A stretch of DNA of 21,190 nucleotides, from contig JAVBLC010000008.1 of assembly GCA_031553805.1 (NCBI GenBank), positions 1 through 21,190 of the forward strand, in the 5' to 3' direction. The notes beneath the pieces were generated by a model, which saw nothing but the letters and a program-made list of their open reading frames with translations, was not told where the DNA came from and ran no database searches. Shown here piece by piece: positions 1 to 7,032 of this stretch. The position numbers were made by a program, and so were the translations under genes. How positions within the stretch are numbered: the first letter of the stretch is position 1; every line of letters begins with the position of its first letter. This stretch comes from JAITVB01 sp031553805 (lineage in GTDB: Bacteria > Bacteroidota > Bacteroidia > Bacteroidales > Rikenellaceae).

Positions 1-488
1 CACACGAGTACAGTGTTCCTAACCGGCAACGGCGGTGCGGCACGACGGCGGTCGACGCCCTTTTTGCGGGCGGCGTGTCGTTTTTTGCCTATCCGTTCCG
101 GGTGGTTTTCCGGGTGGAAACGGCCGGGGGAAACGGTGGCGGGCCAGCAGCCGATAACCAGGCCGAAGCAGCCGGGCGCAACGAAACAGACGGGGCCGGA
201 CACAACGAAGCGGACGAGGCGAACAACCACGATGAAGTAACCGTCGGCGGTGTGCGTGTCCTGATCTCGGTCGGCAAGAAGCACCACAAGCGGGCCATCG
301 TACGCAACCTGCTCAAACGGCGCACGCGCGAGGCGTTCCGGCATCACGCCCAGCCGCTAAAAGACGTCTGTGGAAAAACCATTCACCTGGCACTCCTCTA
401 TTCCTCCAAAGAGATTCTTGACTATGGCGACATCGAACACGGGGTCAAAAAAGCCATCTCCGCCCTCCGGCAAGCCCTCTCGCTTTAG
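1..488 (+). CDS. rnpA: Ribonuclease P protein component, 5'-truncated
   Basis: This is the protein subunit of RNase P, which with the catalytic RNA removes 5' leaders from pre-tRNAs. The first complete codon is at base 3 and no convincing start lies inside the window, so the N-terminus is cut off by the window edge. Readable family features are the DALFAGG segment, the SFFAYPFRVVF strand (codons from about base 75), the VRVLISVGKK strand, and the RNA-binding helix KRAIVRNLLKRRTREAFR, which keeps the family RN..KR..RE pattern. Between VVFRVE and VRVLISV there is a stretch of roughly 40 residues rich in Gly, Ala, Asn, Asp and Glu (bases ~120-250) where most homologues have only a short loop. 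The 3' end overlaps yidD by 65 bases, consistent with the common rnpA-yidD pairing. The identification is firm. The true start lies upstream. Confidence 0.92.
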   Translation, partial: HEYSVPNRQRRCGTTAVDALFAGGVSFFAYPFRVVFRVETAGGNGGGPAADNQAEAAGRNETDGAGHNEADEANNHDEVTVGGVRVLISVGKKHHKRAIVRNLLKRRTREAFRHHAQPLKDVCGKTIHLALLYSSKEILDYGDIEHGVKKAISALRQALSL

Positions 489-705
489 GCGGGTGGTGAT
501 TGCGCCTTTCGTGGGGTTGCTGCTGCTCTACAAGTATGCGATTTCGCCTTATCTGCCGAAGGCTTGCCGCTACACGCCCACATGCTCGGAGTATGCGGTC
601 GAGGCGTTCCGCAAGCACGGGGTCTTTCGGGGATTTTACCTGACGGCCAAACGGCTGCTTTCTTGCCATCCTTGGGGCGGGAGCGGCTATGACCCGGTCC
701 CATAA
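424..705 (+). CDS. yidD: Membrane protein insertion efficiency factor YidD
   Basis: YidD is a small membrane-associated protein that assists YidC-dependent insertion of inner-membrane proteins. The 93-residue product carries the family signature almost intact: a hydrophobic N-terminal segment (IAPFVGLLLLYKYAISPYLP), then CRYTPTCSEYAVEAFRKHG, and near the end LLSCHPWGGSGYDPVP. The ATG at 424 gives about 23 extra Ser/Pro/Lys-rich residues before the conserved region. A GTG at 493 or 496 would give a product closer to the usual length, so the start is uncertain. With the ATG the gene overlaps the end of rnpA, which suggests translational coupling. Identity is certain from the motifs. Confidence 0.93.
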   Translation: MATSNTGSKKPSPPSGKPSRFRRVVIAPFVGLLLLYKYAISPYLPKACRYTPTCSEYAVEAFRKHGVFRGFYLTAKRLLSCHPWGGSGYDPVP

Positions 706-1009
706 ACGTTACACCCACCCCCGTAGGCCAGCGGGCCAACGGCCCGCAACGCGCATATTGCCGATTGACTTTTAATGTTACGTCGCTACGCGCCGTGGGC
801 TCCCCCGCCACTAACGTGGCGACATCGGTTGCAACTTTTTTTGTCAAGAAAAAAAGTTGGGCAACATAAAGAACCGACCCTACTTACAGTCATTAACACC
901 TAAAGCCCACCTCAGCCAACCCAAAGATTTTCAAAGGAGATGCCCCGGCAGATAGGGTCCGTTCCCGGGCGTTGAAAACAAAGACTGGGAAAAGTAATCC
1001 CTTTTTTCG
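706..1009. other. Non-coding spacer with possible dispersed repeat
   Basis: About 340 bases separate yidD from the fucosidase start. No credible gene is present. The first ~150 bases (706-850) can be read on the minus strand as an open frame beginning with VATDVATLVAGEPTARSDV. That frame runs on into the antisense of yidD and is probably not translated, but this kind of sequence is one I associate with short intergenic repeats scattered in Bacteroidales genomes (from memory, not verified). A hairpin lies at 828-865. The remainder (866-1009) shows nothing recognisable. Confidence 0.45.
828..865. terminator. A/T-rich hairpin, possible bidirectional terminator
   Basis: The left arm GTTGCAACTTTTTTT (828-842) pairs with AAAAAAAGTTGGGCAAC (849-865) around the six-base loop GTCAAG, with a two-base bulge (GG). 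Each arm carries a seven-base A or T tract, as in bidirectional intrinsic terminators. It lies 120 bases past yidD, so it may end the rnpA-yidD transcript or be part of a repeat unit. It is not a textbook terminator because the T tract is inside the stem. Confidence 0.5.
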
Positions 1010-1017
1010 TATATTTG
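1010..1017 (+). promoter_or_regulatory. Bacteroidetes -7 promoter element for the GH95 gene
   Basis: TATATTTG is a perfect match to the Bacteroidetes -7 consensus TAnnTTTG. It lies 26 bases upstream of the ATG at 1044, so the leader would be about 20 bases. No matching TTTG -33 element sits at the usual spacing, so the call rests on the -7 box alone. Confidence 0.55.
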
Positions 1018-1043
1018 TTTCAAACCGAAACAAAAACCCGCTG

Positions 1044-3509
1044 ATGATGAAGAAACTGACCCTCGCCTTGCTGGCGGTGGCCTTTGCAGGCACCGTGTCG
1101 GCCCAAGGCAACCTGAAACTCTGGTACGAAGCTCCTGCCGCCACGTGGAACGAAGCGCTGCCGATCGGCAACGGTTCGCTCGGGGCGATGATCTACGGTA
1201 CACCCGGCCGCGAAGTGCTGCAACTCAACGAGGAAACCGTCTGGGCCGGTTCGCCGCACAACAACTACAACGCGGCAGCCAAAGAGCACCTGGCCGCAAT
1301 CCGCGAACTGATTTTTCAGAAAAAGTTCAAACAGGCGGAACTATTATGTAATCAATATATCGCCTCGCAGACCGACAACGGCATGTCGTACCAGACCGTG
1401 GGCAACCTCCACCTCGAAATGGAGGGCAACGCGGTCTACACCGACTACTACCGCGACCTCGACCTGGCGACTGCCACCGCAACCGTCACCTACACCTCGA
1501 ACGGAGTGAAATACAAGCGTGAAATCTTCGCTTCGCATCCCGACGGGGTGATCGTTATCCGCCTGACGGCCGACAAGCCCAAATCGATCGCTTTCCGCGC
1601 CGGGTTCGACTCGCCGATGCAATGCACCCTGGGTGTCGGGCCCCAAAACACGTTGACGATCAACGGCACCTCGACCGATCAGGAGGGCGTGAAAGGCCTG
1701 GTGAATTTCAACGGCCAGGCTCGTGTGACGAGCGACGGCGGACGCATTGCCGCCCGGGGATCGGTGATCGAAGTGACCGAAGCCGACGGGGCGACGATCA
1801 TCTTGTCGATCAAAACCAATTTTAAGAAATATAACGACCTGTCGGGCAATCCGGGCGACGTGCAGCAAGTGATCGACCGGGCGTCGGCCAAAAGTTACGA
1901 CGATTTAAAGAAAGCCCACGTGGCCGACTATCAGGCGTTGTTCAACCGTGTAAGCCTCGACCTGGGCACCACCTCGGCCGCCCAGCAGCCGACCGACCGC
2001 CGGATCGAACAGTTTTCACAGGGCAACGACCCGCAACTGGTGGCCCTCTACTTCCAGTTCGGCCGCTACCTGATGATCAGCGGGTCGCGTGCCGGCACCC
2101 AGGCGATGAACCTGCAGGGCATCTGGAACTACCACCTCGCCGCCCCATGGGACAGCAAATACACGATCAACATCAACACCGAAATGAACTACTGGCCGGC
2201 TGAGGTGGCGAACCTCTCCGACCTGCACGAACCGCTGTTCTCGCTCGTGCGCGACCTGAGCGTGACCGGAGCCGAGGCGGCGAAGAACATGTACGGCGCA
2301 CGCGGCTGGGTGACCCACCACAACACCGACATCTGGCGATTCTCTGGCGCGATCGACCGCGGTTTTTACGGCACCTGGCCGATGGGCGGCGCGTGGCTTT
2401 CCACCCACCTGTGGCAACATTACCTGTATACGGGCGACCTGAACTTTTTGAAACAGCACTATCCCGTTCTAAAGGGCCTTTCCGAGTTTTACCTTGACTT
2501 CCTGGTGAAAGAACCCGAGCACGGCTGGTTGGTCGTCGCCCCGTCGATCTCGCCGGAAAACACGCTGAAAGGCTTTGGCGATGAAAGCTCGTCGGTGACC
2601 GCCGGCACGACAATGGACAACCAGATCGTGACCGACGTCTTCGACATGACGGCCAAAGCGGCCGAAGCCCTGGGCCTCGCATCTTCCGAAAGAGAATTCC
2701 TGAAGCAGATCGCCGATGCACGCGCCAAGCTGCCGCCGATGCAGGTCGGCAAGTACGGCCAGTTGCAGGAGTGGATGTGGGACATCGACGACCCGCAGGA
2801 CAAGCACCGCCACGTGTCGCACCTCTACGGGATGTTCCCTTCGGCCCAGATTTCTCCTTACCGCAACCCGGAACTATTTAGTGCCGTGGCCACCACGCTC
2901 CGGCAGCGCGGCGACGTGTCGACCGGTTGGTCGATGGGTTGGAAGGTGTGCCTGTGGGCGCGCCTGCTGGACGGCGACCACGCTTTCAAATTGATCACCG
3001 ACCAGTTGAATCTGATCCGTACCACGGGCAACATGGGCCCGGGCGGCACCTATGCCAATATGTTCGACGCCCATCCGCCGTTCCAGATCGACGGCAACTT
3101 CGGTTGCACGGCCGGGATTGCCGAAATGCTCGTGCAGAGCCACGACGGCACCCTGCACATCCTGCCCGCACTACCCGCCGGTTGGCAGAGCGGCCGAGTA
3201 ACAGGACTGAAAGCCCGCGGCGGTTTCGAGGTCGACATTACGTGGGCCGACGGCAAACTGACGTCACTCGTCGTTCGCTCGGCCCTGGGCGGCAACTGCC
3301 GTCTGCGCGTCCACACCCCGGTAGCGGGCGAAGGCGTCGCGCTGAAAAAAGCTTCGGGTAAAAATCCGAACCCTTACTACTACGAGGTAGCGATCCGCAA
3401 GCCGCTCGTTTCAAAAGCCGCTCCGGCCGCCAACGTCAAGTTGCAGCCGTCGGAAGTGTTCGACTTTGCGACCGCAGCCGGGGGAAGCTACACTTTCTCA
3501 GCGAAATAA
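1044..3509 (+). CDS. Secreted GH95 alpha-L-fucosidase
   Basis: Family GH95 enzymes are inverting exo-glycosidases, mostly 1,2-alpha-L-fucosidases, though some act on L-galactose; they strip fucose from host glycans or plant xyloglucan. The ATG at 1044 is chosen because it opens a signal peptide (MMKKLTLALLAVAFAGTVSA-QG); the open frame extends further upstream without conservation. The 821-residue product has the family N-terminal beta domain (ALPIGNGSLGAMIYG, LNEETVWAG), a linker, and an (alpha/alpha)6 catalytic barrel. Visible active-site blocks are NINTEMNYWPAE (N376/N378), the SPE block (E505, the expected general acid) and FQIDGNFG (D683, in the base/water-activating region), together with HRHVSHLYGMFP and TGWSMGWK. 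No SusC/SusD pair is adjacent, so this is not in a classic polysaccharide utilisation locus here. Exact substrate specificity cannot be read from the sequence. Confidence 0.93.
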   Translation: MMKKLTLALLAVAFAGTVSAQGNLKLWYEAPAATWNEALPIGNGSLGAMIYGTPGREVLQLNEETVWAGSPHNNYNAAAKEHLAAIRELIFQKKFKQAELLCNQYIASQTDNGMSYQTVGNLHLEMEGNAVYTDYYRDLDLATATATVTYTSNGVKYKREIFASHPDGVIVIRLTADKPKSIAFRAGFDSPMQCTLGVGPQNTLTINGTSTDQEGVKGLVNFNGQARVTSDGGRIAARGSVIEVTEADGATIILSIKTNFKKYNDLSGNPGDVQQVIDRASAKSYDDLKKAHVADYQALFNRVSLDLGTTSAAQQPTDRRIEQFSQGNDPQLVALYFQFGRYLMISGSRAGTQAMNLQGIWNYHLAAPWDSKYTININTEMNYWPAEVANLSDLHEPLFSLVRDLSVTGAEAAKNMYGARGWVTHHNTDIWRFSGAIDRGFYGTWPMGGAWLSTHLWQHYLYTGDLNFLKQHYPVLKGLSEFYLDFLVKEPEHGWLVVAPSISPENTLKGFGDESSSVTAGTTMDNQIVTDVFDMTAKAAEALGLASSEREFLKQIADARAKLPPMQVGKYGQLQEWMWDIDDPQDKHRHVSHLYGMFPSAQISPYRNPELFSAVATTLRQRGDVSTGWSMGWKVCLWARLLDGDHAFKLITDQLNLIRTTGNMGPGGTYANMFDAHPPFQIDGNFGCTAGIAEMLVQSHDGTLHILPALPAGWQSGRVTGLKARGGFEVDITWADGKLTSLVVRSALGGNCRLRVHTPVAGEGVALKKASGKNPNPYYYEVAIRKPLVSKAAPAANVKLQPSEVFDFATAAGGSYTFSAK

Positions 3510-3528
3510 CCGTTTACGCGTAACGAAA

Positions 3529-3567
3529 AGCGGAGATTGTCCTGACAGGACAATCTCCGCTCTCTTT
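3529..3567. terminator. Bidirectional intrinsic terminator
   Basis: AGCGGAGATTGTCC (3529-3542) pairs perfectly with GGACAATCTCCGCT (3548-3561) around TGACA, and CTCTTTT follows. On the other strand the stem is followed by CTTTTCG. It sits between the convergent GH95 gene and the small secreted-protein gene and can serve both. Confidence 0.9.
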
Positions 3568-3591
3568 TCCTGTTAATTTATTACCGTATTC

Positions 3592-4158
3592 CTAAAGGGC
3601 TTGCTGCTGGAAAGTCACCGGGATCGGCGCATACTCCCTGATCTGCAACCGACCCGAAGTAACCCCCGCCGGCACGTCAAACACCAGCATCATCCACGTT
3701 TTTTCGCCCGGCTCGAGCGTAAAGTAAAGATTGCCTTCCCACGACGTGACCAGACATCTCTCCCTTTCGTAACTCAGGCCGGCAATCAGAAAACCGTTGA
3801 CGTCGGCGCTCTGCCCGTTGCCGTATAACAATTTGCACTGCAACCCCTTGACGCCGTCGAGGGCCATATCGATCTTGGCCTTCTCGCTCCCGTCGTTGGT
3901 CAGCCACACCTGCATTTCCACGAATTGGCCCGAGGCGGGCCACACATCGGGCGTGTAACGGTGGGTTTCCATCGAATAGGGACCGCCGGTCGCCCACTTC
4001 TGATAGGCTTCGTGGGCCGGTGCGGCACCGTCGAATGTTTGCCATACACGCACAGAGGTCACCGTGTCGACAACGCCTTGTTCTAAAATACCCGTTTGGG
4101 CATAAGCGGTAGTGACTGTAGCCACAACCACGAATAAGATCGTAAACAGTTTTTTCAT
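3592..4158 (-). CDS. Small secreted protein of unknown function
   Basis: The 188-residue product starts with a clear signal peptide (MKKLFTILFVVVATVTTAYA-QT), so it is exported. An in-frame ATG nine codons upstream (4185) exists but would place polar residues ahead of the signal peptide. The mature part is rich in beta-forming segments (SVRVWQTFDG, QFVEMQVWLTNDG, WEGNLYFTLEPGEKTWMMLVF) and resembles an immunoglobulin-like or beta-sandwich fold. The NDGSEKAKIDM and LEPGEKTWMM stretches are typical of domains describing tethered or bound extracellular proteins, but I do not recognise a family. There is no enzyme motif and no lipobox. It converges on the fucosidase gene across a shared terminator, so it belongs to a separate transcript. 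Its upstream region (4186-4359) is shared with the divergent uvrB. Confidence 0.75.
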   Translation of the reverse strand: MKKLFTILFVVVATVTTAYAQTGILEQGVVDTVTSVRVWQTFDGAAPAHEAYQKWATGGPYSMETHRYTPDVWPASGQFVEMQVWLTNDGSEKAKIDMALDGVKGLQCKLLYGNGQSADVNGFLIAGLSYERERCLVTSWEGNLYFTLEPGEKTWMMLVFDVPAGVTSGRLQIREYAPIPVTFQQQAL

Positions 4159-4346
4159 CTGGGGGAGATTTTCAAAGTGAAACATGGTTTGAATATAATT
4201 AATAAATATCTAAAACACAACATATTTGGTAAAATATATGCACAGAATCATGGAATACAAAACAAAAAAACCTGAAACCCGACAAGAAATCCCGGGCGAC
4301 TTTCCGCAGACGACCGGCAAACGATCCGTCGTATCGGGAAAAAAAG

Positions 4347-4354
4347 TATCTTTG
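4347..4354 (+). promoter_or_regulatory. -7 promoter element directly before uvrB
   Basis: TATCTTTG is a perfect TAnnTTTG match ending five bases before the uvrB ATG at 4360. If it is used with the usual spacing, transcription begins at or within about two bases of the start codon, giving a leaderless or nearly leaderless message. I see no -33 TTTG partner. Confidence 0.55.
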
Positions 4355-4359
4355 CCCCG

Positions 4360-6378
4360 ATGGATTTCCTCCTGCACTCCGACTTTCAGCCCACCGGCGA
4401 CCAGCCCGCTGCCATCCGGCAACTGACCGACGCCGTGAACGCACACGCCAACCACAACATCCTGCTGGGCGTCACAGGTTCCGGAAAGACGTTCACTATC
4501 GCCAACGTCATCAAAAACCTCAACCGCCCCACCCTCATCCTGAGCCACAACAAAACCCTCGCCGCCCAACTCTACGGCGAGTTCAAAGGCTTTTTTCCGG
4601 AGAATGCGGTCGAATATTTCGTGTCGTATTACGACTATTACCAGCCCGAGGCTTACCTCCCATCGAGCGATACCTACATCGAAAAAGACCTGCAGATCAA
4701 CGATGAACTCGAAAAACTGCGCCTGAGCGCCACCTCGTCGTTGCTTTCGGGCCGCAGGGACGTGATCGTGGTATCGTCGGTGTCGTGCCTCTACGGCATC
4801 GGCAACCCCGAGGATTTTTCGGCCAACACGATTGAAATCAAAGTCGGACAGATCCTATCGCGCAAAAAATTCCTCTACGCCCTGGTCGATTCGCTTTACT
4901 CGCGCAACGAGGTTGAATTCAAGCGCGGTACGTTCCGGGTAAAGGGCGACACAGTCGATATTTTCCCCGCGTATGGCGACACCCCCTACCGCATCGTCTT
5001 CTACGAGGACGAGGTGGAGATGATCTACTCGTTCGAACCGATGTCGGGCCAGCGGATCACCATTTTCGACCGGGTGATGATCTACCCTGCCAACATTTTC
5101 GTCACGACCAAGGAGCGCATCAACAGCGCCCTGCGCCAAATACAGATCGACCTCGGCCAACGGATAGAATTCTTCCATAGTATCGGAAAACCGGCCGAAG
5201 CAGCTCGTCTAAAACAGCGCGTCGAGTATGATATCGAGATGATTAAGGAACTCGGCTATTGTTCGGGCATCGAAAATTATTCGCGCTACTTCGACGGACG
5301 TGCGCCGGGTACCCGCCCGTTCTGCCTGCTGGACTATTTTCCGAAAGATTTCCTGATGGTGATCGACGAGAGCCACGTTACCCTGCCCCAAATCCGCGCC
5401 ATGTACGGCGGCGACCGCAGCCGCAAGGAGAACCTCGTAGAATACGGCTTCCGGCTTCCGGCGGCGATCGACAACCGGCCCCTGAAATTCGAGGAATTCG
5501 AATCGCTCGTCGACCAGGTGATCTACGTGAGCGCCACCCCGGCCGACTACGAACTGATCAAGTCCGAGGGGACGATCGTCGAACAGCTGATCCGCCCCAC
5601 GGGGCTGCTCGACCCCGAGGTCGACGTGCGTCCGACCGAAAACCAGATCGACGACCTGATCGAAGAGATCCGCATCCGGGCCGAACAGGACGAACGCATC
5701 CTGGTAACGACCCTCACCAAACGGATGGCTGAAGAATTGGACAAATACTTTCAAAAAATCGGCATCCGGTGCCGGTATATTCACTCCGACGTCGAAACGC
5801 TGGAACGCATCGAGATCATCGAGGGATTAAGGGCCGGGCTGTTCGACGTACTGATCGGCGTCAACCTGTTGCGCGAGGGGCTCGACCTGCCCGAGGTGTC
5901 GCTCGTGGCGGTGATGGACGCCGACAAGGAAGGCTTTTTGCGGTCGGAACGCTCCCTCACGCAGACCGCCGGACGTGCGGCCCGCAACGTCCACGGCCGG
6001 GTGATCATGTATGCCGACAAGATCACCGACTCGATGCGCCGCACGATCGACGAAACGGCCCGCCGCCGCGCCGTGCAGGAAACCTACAACCGCGACCACG
6101 GCATCACCCCGACCCAGATCGTCAAGAGCCAAAAGGGTATTTTCAGCGCCGAAACGATCACCGGCGGCAGCAAAAAAGTCGATTATACCCTCACCCCCGA
6201 ACAACGCATCGCGGCCGAACCAACGGCCACTTACTTCACCGGCAACATCGACGAAGCGATCGACCGTGCCCGCGCCGCGATGGAAGAAGCCGCCAAGAAG
6301 CTCGATTTCGTCAACGCCGCCCGTTTCCGGGATGAGATGTACGAATTGCAAAGCCAGAAATCACGGCAGAAAAAATAG
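4360..6378 (+). CDS. uvrB: Excinuclease ABC subunit UvrB
   Basis: UvrB is the damage-verifying helicase-like subunit of nucleotide excision repair; it is loaded by UvrA and recruits UvrC. The 672-residue length is normal. Visible elements are Walker A GVTGSGKT (residues 37-44), the beta-hairpin region YYDYYQPEAYLPSSDTYIEKD, DESH at 336-339, TPADYELIKSEG, the helicase motifs around LLREGLDLPEVSLVAVMDAD and TQTAGRAARN, and a C-terminal UVR motif (AAKKLDFVNAARFRDEMYELQ) used for contact with UvrC. The ATG at 4360 gives the canonical N-terminus MDFLLHSDFQPTGDQPAAI. A WbqC-like gene starts nine bases downstream and is probably cotranscribed. Nothing suggests damage to the gene. Confidence 0.97.
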   Translation: MDFLLHSDFQPTGDQPAAIRQLTDAVNAHANHNILLGVTGSGKTFTIANVIKNLNRPTLILSHNKTLAAQLYGEFKGFFPENAVEYFVSYYDYYQPEAYLPSSDTYIEKDLQINDELEKLRLSATSSLLSGRRDVIVVSSVSCLYGIGNPEDFSANTIEIKVGQILSRKKFLYALVDSLYSRNEVEFKRGTFRVKGDTVDIFPAYGDTPYRIVFYEDEVEMIYSFEPMSGQRITIFDRVMIYPANIFVTTKERINSALRQIQIDLGQRIEFFHSIGKPAEAARLKQRVEYDIEMIKELGYCSGIENYSRYFDGRAPGTRPFCLLDYFPKDFLMVIDESHVTLPQIRAMYGGDRSRKENLVEYGFRLPAAIDNRPLKFEEFESLVDQVIYVSATPADYELIKSEGTIVEQLIRPTGLLDPEVDVRPTENQIDDLIEEIRIRAEQDERILVTTLTKRMAEELDKYFQKIGIRCRYIHSDVETLERIEIIEGLRAGLFDVLIGVNLLREGLDLPEVSLVAVMDADKEGFLRSERSLTQTAGRAARNVHGRVIMYADKITDSMRRTIDETARRRAVQETYNRDHGITPTQIVKSQKGIFSAETITGGSKKVDYTLTPEQRIAAEPTATYFTGNIDEAIDRARAAMEEAAKKLDFVNAARFRDEMYELQSQKSRQKK

Positions 6379-6387
6379 TCTTCCGCT

Positions 6388-7032
6388 ATGGTGATTCTCC
6401 CGACGGCCTACTTGGGCAACATCCAATACTATACAAAACTACTCTCTGGAAAAGCGGTGATCGAACTGCACGAACATTTTCAGAAGCAAAGTTTTCGGAA
6501 CCGTTGCACGATCCTTTCGGCCAACGGGCCGATCATGCTTTCGGTGCCGGTCCACAAAACCTCGGGCGAAAAAACGCCCATCCGCGACGTGCGGATCGAT
6601 TACCTGAAAGCGTGGCAGCACCAACACTGGATGTCGATCGTTTCGGCCTACCGCAATTCGCCTTACTTCGCGGAATATGAAGACGACCTGAAGCCGTTTT
6701 ACGAAAAGAGATGGACTTTCCTGATCGACCTCAACGCTGATTTACAGACCAAAATACTACACCTGCTGGACGTGAACCCGCAGATCGCATTCACCAAAAA
6801 GTACGAAAAAGGGTACGGTCCCGATGTCCCCGACCTGCGGCAAGGCCTTTCCGACAAGGTGCGGTTGCACAGGCCCGACCCCGGTTTCTCGCCGGCGCCT
6901 TACTACCAGGTTTTCTCTGAAAAAATGGATTTCGCGCCCAACCTGAGTATCCTCGACCTGCTGTGCTGTGAGGGGCCGGGAGCGGTCGACGTGCTGCAAG
7001 CGTCTACATCACCCGACAGGGCGGAAGGTTGA
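6388..7032 (+). CDS. WbqC-like family protein
   Basis: The 214-residue product matches the WbqC-like family (Pfam PF08889) in its opening ILPTAYLGNIQYYTKLL, in the HFQKQSFRNRCTIL segment and in the LSVPVHK and YRNSPYFAEYEDDL stretches. WbqC was named from an O-antigen gene cluster, but the biochemical role of the family is not established; in Bacteroidetes it is a widespread single-copy gene. There is no signal peptide or membrane segment, so it should be cytoplasmic. It begins nine bases after uvrB, implying an operon. Its last 29 bases overlap the end of the convergent membrane-protein gene at 7004, and its C-terminal ~20 residues (GAVDVLQASTSPDRAEG) look unconserved. Confidence 0.83.
   Translation: MVILPTAYLGNIQYYTKLLSGKAVIELHEHFQKQSFRNRCTILSANGPIMLSVPVHKTSGEKTPIRDVRIDYLKAWQHQHWMSIVSAYRNSPYFAEYEDDLKPFYEKRWTFLIDLNADLQTKILHLLDVNPQIAFTKKYEKGYGPDVPDLRQGLSDKVRLHRPDPGFSPAPYYQVFSEKMDFAPNLSILDLLCCEGPGAVDVLQASTSPDRAEG

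Noticed and set aside
485..847. A 120-codon minus-strand frame starting MTKKVATDVATLVAGEP.
   Set aside because: More than half of it is antisense to yidD. The string looks like a translated repeat, so it is reported as a possible repeat and not as a gene.
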